DNA from: JARICQ01 sp964428475
Lineage (GTDB): Bacteria > Bacillota > Clostridia > Tissierellales > Tissierellaceae
DNA length: 8,807 nucleotides
Direction of reading: 5' to 3'
Assembly: GCA_964428475.1 (NCBI GenBank)
Contig: CAYRYO010000069.1
Span: forward strand, 1-8,807
Positions within the stretch are counted from its first letter, which is position 1, and the number at the start of each line of letters is the position of its first letter. Made by a program: the position numbers and the translations under genes. The notes beneath the pieces were generated by a model. That model saw only the letters and a program-made list of their open reading frames with translations. It was not told the origin of the DNA and did not search any database. Shown here one piece after another: positions 1 to 6,767 of the stretch.

Positions 1-916
1 GTCTCTTTACCATTTTATTCATTCCAAGTGCAAGCACTATAGTTACAATAGCTGGTAGCCCTTCAGGTATGGCAGCAACTGCAAGCGATATTGCTACCAT
101 AAATATCTCAAGCACTTCTCTTTTTTGAAGGAGTCCTATTCCAAATACAGCAACACATATTATTATAGTAGCTATACCTAGGACTTTGCCTAATTGATTT
201 AATTGTTTTTGAAGTGGGGTTAATTCATCTTCATAAGTTTGTATCATAGTTGCAATTTTACCAATTTCTGTTTGATGGCCTGTACCGACTACCAATCCCT
301 GACCTCTACCATATGTAACGGCAGTGCTCATATAGGCCATATTGATTCTATCTCCCAGGCTAGTATCTTTAGTAAAGCTTGCATCGCTATTCTTTTCCAC
401 CGCTAGGGATTCACCAGTAAGTGATGCTTCTTCAACTTTTAAGTTTGAACTCTCTATTATTCTAAGATCAGCAGGTATTATATCTCCTGCATCAAGCACT
501 ACTATATCTCCAGGAACCAGCTGTGAAGATGGAATTTCTATTATCTTTTGGTTTCTCCTTACCTTAGCATTTGGAGAGCTCATCTTTTTAAGTGCATCAA
601 GAGCTTTTTCTGCTTTTCCTTCTTGATATAGACCCAAAAATGCATTTACAACTACAATTGCTATGATAACTATTGCATCTTTGCCTTCACCTACTGCAGC
701 AGATACGATCGCTGCTACTATCAAGATAATTACTAGAAAATCTGAAAATTGTTCTAATAATCTCTTAAAAAAGCTTTTCCTTGATTCTTCTTTTAATTCA
801 TTTGGACCATACTTTGTAAGTTTTTCTCTCACTTGGATATCGCTTAGGCCTGTATCAAAATCAGACTCTAAGTCCAACAATGACTCTTCCTTGCTTTTTT
901 TATACCATTCATTCAA
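1..916 (-). CDS. P-type IIA cation-transporting ATPase (Ca2+/Mn2+ type), N-terminal part, runs off the window
   Basis: The first 305 residues of a membrane ATPase that should pump divalent cations out of the cytoplasm. Reading from the start I see a cation_ATPase_N region (about residues 3-55), M1 (58-75), M2 (80-97), the actuator domain with TGES at 167-170, M3 (about 246-263), and M4 with the PEGLP motif at 284-288, whose Glu285 is an ion ligand in SERCA-type pumps. The phosphorylated Asp of DKTGT and the whole nucleotide-binding domain lie outside the window. The start is a TTG at 916-914: an AAGGTGA ribosome site lies about 7 bases upstream, an in-frame TGA just before it closes the frame, and both nearby ATGs are out of frame. 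PEGLP and TGES place it in the SERCA/PMR1/PMCA group, usually annotated as calcium-translocating. The manganese riboswitch in its leader argues that Mn2+ is the physiological substrate, as for riboswitch-controlled pumps of lactic acid bacteria and streptococci; that is inference. Confidence 0.93.
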   Translation of the reverse strand, partial: MNEWYKKSKEESLLDLESDFDTGLSDIQVREKLTKYGPNELKEESRKSFFKRLLEQFSDFLVIILIVAAIVSAAVGEGKDAIVIIAIVVVNAFLGLYQEGKAEKALDALKKMSSPNAKVRRNQKIIEIPSSQLVPGDIVVLDAGDIIPADLRIIESSNLKVEEASLTGESLAVEKNSDASFTKDTSLGDRINMAYMSTAVTYGRGQGLVVGTGHQTEIGKIATMIQTYEDELTPLQKQLNQLGKVLGIATIIICVAVFGIGLLQKREVLEIFMVAISLAVAAIPEGLPAIVTIVLALGMNKMVKR

Positions 917-974
917 GAGTATTCACCTTCCCTTTTATATTTATTAATATACCCTTTTATAGACAAAAAAATCT

Positions 975-1017
975 AAAAAAAGACCTTTGCTTTAGACTGT
1001 GCCAAAACAAAGGTCTT
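975..1017 (-). terminator. Intrinsic terminator forming the riboswitch expression platform
   Basis: A perfect 10-bp stem (AAGACCTTTG at 1017-1008 pairs with CAAAGGTCTT at 989-980, minus-strand sense) with an 18-nt loop runs into seven T residues (981-975). The 5' arm is the same segment that closes the riboswitch P1 helix, so the two structures are mutually exclusive. Roughly 60 bases separate it from the ATPase start codon, which fits transcription attenuation rather than control of translation. Confidence 0.9.
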
Positions 1018-1090
1018 GCTTCCTAATATAGGTAGTTAGCCGGGATAAATCCGTATTGACGACTAACTGATTTCAAGCTACTCCCCTTCT
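1008..1090 (-). ncRNA. yybP-ykoY (manganese) riboswitch aptamer in the leader of the P-type ATPase
   Basis: On the minus strand the leader contains the conserved blocks of the yybP-ykoY family in the right order: GGGGAGTAGC (1086-1077), GTCGTCAATACGG (1063-1051), CCCGGC (1044-1039, closing the L3 side), and AGCAAGACCTTTG (1020-1008). Helices can be drawn: P1 GAAGG/CCTTT (one G-U, short), P2 GCTT/AAGC (1078-1075 with 1021-1018), P3 GTTAG/CTAAC (1067-1063 with 1039-1035) capped by GGA/TCC, and a P4-like hairpin CCTA/TAGG (1032-1022). The family binds Mn2+ where loops L1 and L3 dock, and switches on Mn2+ efflux genes. The 3' strand of P1 is also the 5' arm of the following terminator, so ligand binding should prevent termination (ON switch). 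Identification rests on remembered consensus, not a covariance search. Confidence 0.93.
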
Positions 1091-1099
1091 ATTAGCTTA

Positions 1100-1128
1100 A
1101 TTATATACTAGATTTATGATATATTCAA
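1100..1128 (-). promoter_or_regulatory. Sigma-A promoter for the riboswitch-ATPase transcript
   Basis: On the minus strand, TTGAAT (1128-1123) and a perfect TATAAT (1105-1100) are separated by 17 bases. The expected transcription start is near 1093, just ahead of the first aptamer base, which fits a transcript beginning with the riboswitch. The promoter lies back-to-back with the walR promoter; the two -35 hexamers are only 17 bases apart. Confidence 0.75.
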
Positions 1129-1145
1129 TATAAATAATAAATAAT

Positions 1146-1174
1146 TTGACTTTGATTTGACTTTATAAGATAAT
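1146..1174 (+). promoter_or_regulatory. Sigma-A promoter for the wal operon, with overlapping direct repeats
   Basis: TTGACT (1146-1151) and GATAAT (1169-1174) are separated by 17 bases, about 35-45 bases upstream of the walR start. The -35 element is the first of two copies of TTTGACTT (1145-1152 and 1156-1163), whose starts are 11 bp apart, i.e. about one helical turn. Such spacing is typical of binding sites for OmpR/PhoB-family regulators, so autoregulation or control by a PhoP-like protein is possible. The repeats do not match the WalR consensus. Confidence 0.65.
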
Positions 1175-1216
1175 TTAGAAGAAGATAAATATTATCTTAG
1201 AGATGGAGTGAATGAA

Positions 1217-1915
1217 TTGGAAAATAAAGTAATCGTTATAGATGATGAAAAGGCAATAGTAGATATTATTAAATTTAATCTTGAAAAAGAAGGATATAAG
1301 GTTATTTCAGCATATGATGGAGAAGAGGGAATAAGACTTATAAAGGAAGAAAATCCAGATATGGCTATATTAGATGTGATGATGCCTAAAAAGGATGGAT
1401 TTCAGGTTTTAAAGGAAATCCGAGTAAATCACAATCTTCCTGTTATTATGCTTACGGCAAAAGAAGAAGAGGTAGATAAGGTGCTAGGTTTAGAACTGGG
1501 TGCAGATGATTATATAACCAAGCCATTTAGCATGAGAGAATTGATGGCAAGAGTAAAGGCAAATTTACGAAGAGTGGATTTTTCAAATGACAATAACACA
1601 AATGATAAGGATTTAAAGATATCTTCAAATGGACTTGAAATTGATTTAAATAAATATGAAGTAAAAAGGGATGGTCAAGTAGCAGAGCTTACACTTAGAG
1701 AATTTGAACTTCTAAAATTCTTAGCTTCAAGTGGCAATCAAGTATTCTCTAGAGAACAGCTGTTAGAGGAAGTATGGGGCTATGAATACTATGGGGATAT
1801 AAGGACTGTAGATGTTACAGTTAGAAGGCTTAGAGAAAAAATAGAAGACAAGGATGGAGAGTTTAAGTATATACTTACCAAAAGAGGAGTAGGATATTAC
1901 TTCAGGAGGGTTTAG
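1217..1915 (+). CDS. walR: WalR (YycF/VicR) response regulator, OmpR/PhoB family
   Basis: DNA-binding regulator of the WalRK cell-wall homeostasis system, phosphorylated by the adjacent kinase; in Bacillota it controls peptidoglycan hydrolase genes and is usually essential. The receiver domain (residues 1-120) has the acidic pair D9-D10, phospho-acceptor D53 (in LDVMMP), T80 and K102. A winged-helix Trans_reg_C domain fills about 132-232, ending GVGYYF. I chose TTG 1217: it gives the family-typical beginning MENKVIVIDDEK and has a GGAG site (1205-1208) 8 bases upstream. The alternative GTG at 1208 adds three residues but overlaps that GGAG and has no good site of its own. The stop is one base before the walK ATG, so the pair is probably translationally coupled. 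The receiver sequence alone could be PhoP, but the walK-walH-walI-walJ context and the WalR box decide for WalR. Confidence 0.93.
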   Translation: MENKVIVIDDEKAIVDIIKFNLEKEGYKVISAYDGEEGIRLIKEENPDMAILDVMMPKKDGFQVLKEIRVNHNLPVIMLTAKEEEVDKVLGLELGADDYITKPFSMRELMARVKANLRRVDFSNDNNTNDKDLKISSNGLEIDLNKYEVKRDGQVAELTLREFELLKFLASSGNQVFSREQLLEEVWGYEYYGDIRTVDVTVRRLREKIEDKDGEFKYILTKRGVGYYFRRV

Positions 1916-1916
1916 A

Positions 1917-3728
1917 ATGTTTTCTAGTATAAAATGGAAATTTATTGTTGTATACTTTCTCTTGGTCTTTATTGCAATGGTAATAGTAGGGGCATTTATA
2001 GTTGAAAGATTGGAATCTCAACAGATATCCAATGTAATGAATGGTATGGAACAAAGTATAGAAGCTATAGTTCAATCTTCATCTTATATATCTGAAGAGG
2101 ATTGGTCTGAAGTTAGAGAAGGGATACAGAAAACCTTAGATGACTGGAGACTTGGAAGCGGTGATATCCTCTATGTTATTTACAATCAAGAGATACCCAC
2201 TATACTGGCATCTACATCTAGACAAAATACCAATGCAATAGATGCAAACGCTCTATCTTACAAGACATTAGATCCTACTTTGATACTAAAAGCTTATAGT
2301 GGATCAAGAGCAACTAATACAAGCAAGGATATAAATGAAAATACAAATATAGCCCATTTAGCATACCCTGTCTTAACTGAATATGGACAAGTCAAGGGTG
2401 TATTTTATATGACCTCAGATCTTAGGAATGTATATAATACTGTAAGTGCATCTAAAAGGATACTTACAAATGCTACTCTAATAGCCTTGTCAATCACAGT
2501 AATATTAGGATTTATAATTGCCTCTAGCATTACAGAGCCTATTCGAGATGTAACGAAAAAGGCTGAGGAAATGGCAAGTGGGAATTTGGATCAATATGTA
2601 GAAGTAAAATCAGATGACGAAATAGGTCAGCTTGCCAGTATGTTTAACTATTTAAATATTAAATTAAATGAGACATTGCAGCAGATGGATCTTGAACGGA
2701 GTAAACTAGATACTATATTTAACTATATGGCAGAGGGAGTAATAGCTGTAGATACAAATGGCTATATAATACATGCAAACCCAATAGCCATGGATATATT
2801 GAATATAGAAATTAGAAGCGAAGAAGAATGGAAGAACTTTAAGGACAATAGATTTTACCTTAGTTCTATTGATCTCGATGATATAGATTATGGTGATGAA
2901 ACCACTTTAAAAGGAGACCGAACTCTAAAGAAAAATGCAGAAGTGTATAAGATAAAATACGCTCCTTTTAAAAATGAAAAAAACAATATAGGTGGAATTA
3001 TTATAGTGTTCCAGGATATAACAAAAGAGCATAAACTAGATGATATGAGAAAGGAATTTGTAGCAAATGTATCTCATGAACTTAAAACCCCTCTTACAAC
3101 TATCAAGTCGTATACTGAAACACTTATTGATGGCGGAGTAGATGAAGAGATGAGGGAATCGTTTTTAAATGTAATAGAAAATGAATGTGATAGAATGGGA
3201 AGACTGGTAAGAGACCTTCTGCAACTTTCCAACCTAGATTACCACAATACAAATTGGCAGAAGAAGGAAGTATCCATTGAAGCACTATTAAATCATATAC
3301 TATTGAAACTTGATATTACATTTAAGGAAAATGATCACACAATATCAGTAGATATTGAAGAGGGTATGCCAGATCTTATTATAGATAGAGATGGGATGGA
3401 GCAAGTGCTATTAAATATAATTTATAATTCAGTAAAATATACTGAAAAGGGTGGTAAGATAACTGTCAAAGCAAATCTCATAGATGGCTATGTCAATATA
3501 GAAGTAGCTGACAATGGAATAGGAATCCCTAAAGAAGACCAAAAGAGAATCTTTGAAAGATTTTATAGAGTTGAAAAGGGAAGAAGCAGAGAACTTGGGG
3601 GGACTGGTTTAGGACTTTCCATAGCAAAACAAATAATAGAATCTCATGACGGAGAAATAAGCTTGAAAAGCAAATTTGGTGAGGGAACAATTATAAATAT
3701 AAAGCTTCCTCACATAAGTGTCACTTAA
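1917..3728 (+). CDS. walK: WalK (YycG/VicK) sensor histidine kinase
   Basis: Membrane kinase that senses an envelope signal and phosphorylates WalR. At 603 residues it is close to the B. subtilis protein. Domain order: TM1 (about 9-29), an extracytoplasmic sensor region of about 155 residues, TM2 (about 186-205), HAMP (about 206-258), a cytoplasmic PAS domain (about 262-375), HisKA with the phospho-accepting His387 in SHELKTPL, and HATPase_c with N-box Asn500/Asn504, G1 box DNGIGIP from Asp532, and G2 box GGTGLGL from Gly561. All catalytic residues are intact. An AGGAGG site lies 7 bases before the ATG. PhoR has a similar layout, but the extracytoplasmic domain plus HAMP plus PAS and the following yycH/yycI genes support WalK. 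Confidence 0.94.
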   Translation: MFSSIKWKFIVVYFLLVFIAMVIVGAFIVERLESQQISNVMNGMEQSIEAIVQSSSYISEEDWSEVREGIQKTLDDWRLGSGDILYVIYNQEIPTILASTSRQNTNAIDANALSYKTLDPTLILKAYSGSRATNTSKDINENTNIAHLAYPVLTEYGQVKGVFYMTSDLRNVYNTVSASKRILTNATLIALSITVILGFIIASSITEPIRDVTKKAEEMASGNLDQYVEVKSDDEIGQLASMFNYLNIKLNETLQQMDLERSKLDTIFNYMAEGVIAVDTNGYIIHANPIAMDILNIEIRSEEEWKNFKDNRFYLSSIDLDDIDYGDETTLKGDRTLKKNAEVYKIKYAPFKNEKNNIGGIIIVFQDITKEHKLDDMRKEFVANVSHELKTPLTTIKSYTETLIDGGVDEEMRESFLNVIENECDRMGRLVRDLLQLSNLDYHNTNWQKKEVSIEALLNHILLKLDITFKENDHTISVDIEEGMPDLIIDRDGMEQVLLNIIYNSVKYTEKGGKITVKANLIDGYVNIEVADNGIGIPKEDQKRIFERFYRVEKGRSRELGGTGLGLSIAKQIIESHDGEISLKSKFGEGTIINIKLPHISVT

Positions 3729-3740
3729 TTTTAACTGCAC

Positions 3741-3773
3741 TGTAATACAATTGTAACAATTGTATTGTATAAT
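3741..3773 (+). promoter_or_regulatory. WalR box and probable internal promoter upstream of the secreted-protein gene
   Basis: TGTAAT (3741-3746), five bases, TGTAAC (3752-3757) matches the published WalR/YycF consensus TGTWAH-N5-TGTWAH at all twelve positions. A perfect TATAAT follows at 3768-3773, with no good -35 at the usual distance, so the box overlaps where a -35 would be. The site is embedded in a near-perfect palindrome (11-bp arms 3744-3754 and 3756-3766) made of two tandem copies of ACAATTGTA (3747-3755, 3756-3764). A start near 3780 would leave a 35-base leader. The motif match is direct; binding and its sign (activation or repression) are inferred. Confidence 0.6.
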
Positions 3774-3814
3774 TAAGCTAGTTATAACTATGTATACTGA
3801 GAGGAGGTATAAAT

Positions 3815-4363
3815 GTGTGGAAAAAGTTGATAATAGGTCTTTTTCTCTGTACGTCAATAATGACTTTTAATACAGTAAGTCATGCGACAGGAACTACAAA
3901 TGGAAGTGAAATAAAGAATGTAGTCAATATAGATAAGATAGAAATAAATAAAAACCAAGCAGATAAAAAGGAAGTAGATAAGAGCAAGTATGAACTAATA
4001 AATCCTGAAAAAAGAGCATATACATCTAAAGATAAAGTTACCTTTATCAATGGGAAAGCACCATCAGATACAAAAATCAGCATTATAGTTTACGGGACGA
4101 CTGATTTAACTAGAAAAAACTTTGATCTTCATACTCTTCCAAAAGAAGATGATTATATAGAATCATACTCTGAAGAAGTAGTTTCTGGAAATATGGGTTT
4201 TTTTGATAAACAACTTGATTTAGTAGGCGGAATAAATAAAATAATATTAAATTTCAATGTAGAAGGAGTAGACGATATAGAGATAATAGTTTTTGTGCAG
4301 GCAAATATGACAAAAGCTACTGAGCAAATGAAAATAACGAATATTCTTCCCGTGGCAAAATAA
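3815..4363 (+). CDS. Secreted protein of unknown function within the wal operon
   Basis: I do not recognise this 182-residue protein. It begins with a Sec signal peptide (Lys3-Lys4, hydrophobic 5-18, likely cut after SHA at 22-24); Cys12 is not in a lipobox, so it is not an obvious lipoprotein. A Lys/Asn/Asp-rich linker (about 28-58) follows. Residues 60-180 alternate beta-like segments with the phrases INGKAPSDTKISIIVYG and LVGGINKIILNF, resembling an Ig-like surface or adhesion beta-sandwich; that fold is my inference. No catalytic motif is visible. The start is GTG 3815, with GAGGAGGT (3801-3808) 6 bases upstream; the overlapping ATG at 3813 opens a frame that stops after five codons. It sits between walK and walH, a place empty in B. 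subtilis, directly behind a WalR box. A role in the cell wall or in WalK sensing is plausible but unproven. Confidence 0.85.
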   Translation: MWKKLIIGLFLCTSIMTFNTVSHATGTTNGSEIKNVVNIDKIEINKNQADKKEVDKSKYELINPEKRAYTSKDKVTFINGKAPSDTKISIIVYGTTDLTRKNFDLHTLPKEDDYIESYSEEVVSGNMGFFDKQLDLVGGINKIILNFNVEGVDDIEIIVFVQANMTKATEQMKITNILPVAK

Positions 4364-4390
4364 TACTTACTTTGATATTGGAGTGGTTAG

Positions 4391-5815
4391 ATGAAAGAAA
4401 GACTTAAGACTCTGCTACTAATATCTCTAGTAGGTATTAGTTTGTTATTCACCAAAAAATCTTGGGTAGAACTTCCAAGTAGCTTCAGCAATATATTTGA
4501 AAGTGACAAGGTATATAGCTCAACATATTTATTATCAGATATGCTATCACCAAATGAGTATCTTTTGAACTTTAATGATAATTACCATACAATACTTAAC
4601 AATGACTATAAAAACAGTCTATGGTCAAGTTCAAAAGACATTATAAGTGCAGGCTTAAGCAGTAAAGATGTTGAGATAACAGATGTAAGTGATGAAGAAT
4701 ATTATCTTTATCATCATAAGAAATCAGTAGTTTTTTATTTTCCTGAAAAGGTAAATACCTATATACTATCTAAAATTCTTAATGTGGATAATCCAAATCA
4801 ATTAGTAGACAATATACCTGAGATAGACAGTATATATATATATGTTGGAGAGGGTAAAGCTTTTTATATACTTTCAGATGAAAGTGATCATTTCAAAGTA
4901 TATAAAGAAGATTTCGATGTATCAGCATTAAATCAAAAAATAGACGATATAGAACAAGCAAAAAACTATAATTATTACGATTCTATGGAAAATAGACTTG
5001 GAATAAAAAATAATATATTTATACCATATGAAATGAACAATCCTATGCCAAGGGTTTTTGTTGAAAACAAGATAATTAGCTTTACAGAAGAAGAAAAGAT
5101 ACAATTGGTAGAAAAGTTTTTTAATAAGGATATAAATTATATCAGAGAAATAGTAGAAAGCAATGGATCTACAATATATGTATATAATCAAAAAGCACTG
5201 AAATTAGATATAAATGGTACATTAGAGTATTTTAACGGTCTGGAAAAAACCGTGACAAAGAGAAATCTCTATGAAAGTATGAATACTGCTACTAATTTCA
5301 TATCACGGAACACAGATTTAATAGCAAATATGTATTTAAACAAAATAGAAGATATAGAAATTGATAATAGCGTTGGATATAGATTTACATTTGGATATAG
5401 AGTAGGTGGAGTACCAGTTATACTGGGAAATGAAGAAGTAGATAATTTTATACAAATGGAAGTATTCAACAAGGAAGTAAGGCTATACAAGCATCATATT
5501 AGAAGATATATGAACAATCAAGCAGAAGATATTACATTTGAAAAGAAGATATTATCTTCCTTTAAAGTAATTGATATGAACTATGAATATATAATGAATG
5601 CATATTTAAAAGAAAACAAGCTAGCTTTAAAAGAAGAAGAAGAGATAATAGAAAAGGTTCTTACATCTATTAAAAAGATAGAACTTGCATACTTTGATCC
5701 ATCTCTAAAAACCATAGGAGAAGAGCTTATTCCAGTTTGGGTGATTGAATCTGATGATGGGATTTATGCTTTTGATATATACAATGGAGAACTCGCATAT
5801 CAACAAACACATTAA
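4391..5815 (+). CDS. walH: WalH (YycH)-like regulator of WalK
   Basis: Single-pass membrane protein with a short cytoplasmic Lys/Arg-containing start, one membrane segment (about residues 6-20) and about 450 extracytoplasmic residues. Size (474), topology and position between walK and walI match YycH, which with YycI contacts the WalK membrane segments and modulates kinase activity (inhibiting in B. subtilis, activating in Staphylococcus aureus). The sequence is highly diverged, as is usual in clostridia, so the assignment rests mainly on synteny and topology. The C-terminal part, with PVWVIESDDGIYAFDIYNGEL, is the YycI/PepSY-like repeat typical of the family. A GGAGTGG site (4380-4386) precedes the ATG. 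Only 27 bases separate it from the preceding gene, with no terminator, so it is co-transcribed. Confidence 0.8.
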   Translation: MKERLKTLLLISLVGISLLFTKKSWVELPSSFSNIFESDKVYSSTYLLSDMLSPNEYLLNFNDNYHTILNNDYKNSLWSSSKDIISAGLSSKDVEITDVSDEEYYLYHHKKSVVFYFPEKVNTYILSKILNVDNPNQLVDNIPEIDSIYIYVGEGKAFYILSDESDHFKVYKEDFDVSALNQKIDDIEQAKNYNYYDSMENRLGIKNNIFIPYEMNNPMPRVFVENKIISFTEEEKIQLVEKFFNKDINYIREIVESNGSTIYVYNQKALKLDINGTLEYFNGLEKTVTKRNLYESMNTATNFISRNTDLIANMYLNKIEDIEIDNSVGYRFTFGYRVGGVPVILGNEEVDNFIQMEVFNKEVRLYKHHIRRYMNNQAEDITFEKKILSSFKVIDMNYEYIMNAYLKENKLALKEEEEIIEKVLTSIKKIELAYFDPSLKTIGEELIPVWVIESDDGIYAFDIYNGELAYQQTH

Positions 5816-5832
5816 TTTGGATGGTGATTAAA

Positions 5833-6684
5833 TTGAACTGGTCAAAAGCAAAAACCATCTTGATAATTGCATTTTTAATTACCAATATGATGTTGGCGGT
5901 AGTTCTATTTTCACAAGAGAATCAGGAAGTATCGACAATCAAAGAGAGCTTTATACAAGATGTAATAGAAATACTAAGAAAAAAAGGGATCTATGTAGAT
6001 GCTGAAATACCTAATGAAATACCAAGTTTAAATACACTGACTGTAAAATATGAAATATTAGAGGATGTAGACATAAACAATAGATTTTTTGATGGAGAAG
6101 GAAGTATAGAAAAGCCAAGCACAGATAGGTCTATCATCTCCAAAGAAAGTGAAATAATAACTATTGAAAACAAGAAAAGAATAGTATATAAAAACAATAG
6201 AGAAAATATGGGCTGTGAAGGGCTAGATTCAGATAAGGCTAAGGAAATAGTGTTTTCATTTTTAGAAGAAAGAAAATATAATACCCTGGGAATGCAACTT
6301 TGGATGATAGAATTAGATGAATATTCATCTGAGTATAAAATGAAGTTTTCTAATACCTACAATGAAAGATATATTGAAAAAGCATATACAAATGTAGTCC
6401 TAGATAAGGGTGGAGTTTTAGAATTTGAAAGACTTTGGTTAAATCCAATTAGTGAAGGTGAGACTCCAATATATATAAATACAGCTCCAAAGGCATTACT
6501 TGATTTAATTGGAAATGAAAGTCTATATAGAAAGACAATAAATCATATTTCACTTTGCTATTATTTTGATCCCAAGAAAGATGCGTATATAGAAGAGCCA
6601 GAAGAGACCAAAGAGGGAAAATCTATACCAGCTTGGAGGGTTACATTTACAGATGGAACAAAGGTAATAATAGATAATTATTAA
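5833..6684 (+). CDS. walI: WalI (YycI)-like regulator of WalK
   Basis: Partner of WalH: a short NWSKAKT start, one membrane segment (about residues 8-26), then an extracytoplasmic domain ending in IPAWRVTFTDGTKVIIDNY. The N-terminal W-S-K-x-K-T pattern before the membrane helix and the length (283) are characteristic of YycI. I chose TTG 5833, which has GGTGA (5823-5827) 5 bases upstream and gives the family-typical start; the in-frame ATG 5821 adds four residues but has no ribosome site and lies on the site used by TTG 5833. The gene begins within 20 bases of the walH stop and is the last gene before a strong terminator. Confidence 0.85.
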   Translation: MNWSKAKTILIIAFLITNMMLAVVLFSQENQEVSTIKESFIQDVIEILRKKGIYVDAEIPNEIPSLNTLTVKYEILEDVDINNRFFDGEGSIEKPSTDRSIISKESEIITIENKKRIVYKNNRENMGCEGLDSDKAKEIVFSFLEERKYNTLGMQLWMIELDEYSSEYKMKFSNTYNERYIEKAYTNVVLDKGGVLEFERLWLNPISEGETPIYINTAPKALLDLIGNESLYRKTINHISLCYYFDPKKDAYIEEPEETKEGKSIPAWRVTFTDGTKVIIDNY

Positions 6685-6722
6685 AAAGGAACTTTTGGAT
6701 TTAGATTCGAGGGTTCCTTTTT
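6683..6722 (+). terminator. Intrinsic terminator at the end of the walR-walI operon
   Basis: AAAAAGGAAC (6683-6692) pairs perfectly with GTTCCTTTTT (6713-6722), a 10-bp stem around a 20-nt loop, starting inside the walI stop codon. The A-tract/T-tract pairing is the usual layout of a Rho-independent terminator. It separates walI from walJ transcriptionally, at least in part. Confidence 0.82.
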
Positions 6723-6731
6723 CTTGCATAC

Positions 6732-6742
6732 TATAATATAAT
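6732..6742 (+). promoter_or_regulatory. Possible -10 region for walJ
   Basis: Two overlapping TATAAT hexamers (6732-6737 and 6737-6742) lie 26-36 bases before the walJ start, just after the terminator. No convincing -35 is found at 16-18 bases, so this is a tentative call. A promoter would be needed here if the upstream terminator is efficient. Confidence 0.35.
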
Positions 6743-6767
6743 AGATGTAAGGTGGAGGAGGAGAAAT

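Noticed and set aside
342..947. Two plus-strand open frames of 94 codons each (342-626, 663-947)
   Set aside because: They lie antisense to the P-type ATPase, are Ser/Ile/Leu-rich in the manner of reverse-complement shadows, and have no ribosome sites.
1166..1199. 9-bp inverted repeat TAAGATAAT/ATTATCTTA before walR as an RNA hairpin
   Set aside because: The left arm contains the -10 element, so it is mostly not transcribed; it is also purely AT apart from one G/C pair.
3609..3857. Minus-strand open frame across the walK-secreted protein junction
   Set aside because: It overlaps the conserved walK C-terminus and has no coding character or start signals.
4834..4843. Short TA dinucleotide run in walH
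   Set aside because: It encodes Ile-Tyr-Ile-Tyr in frame and is normal for this base composition.
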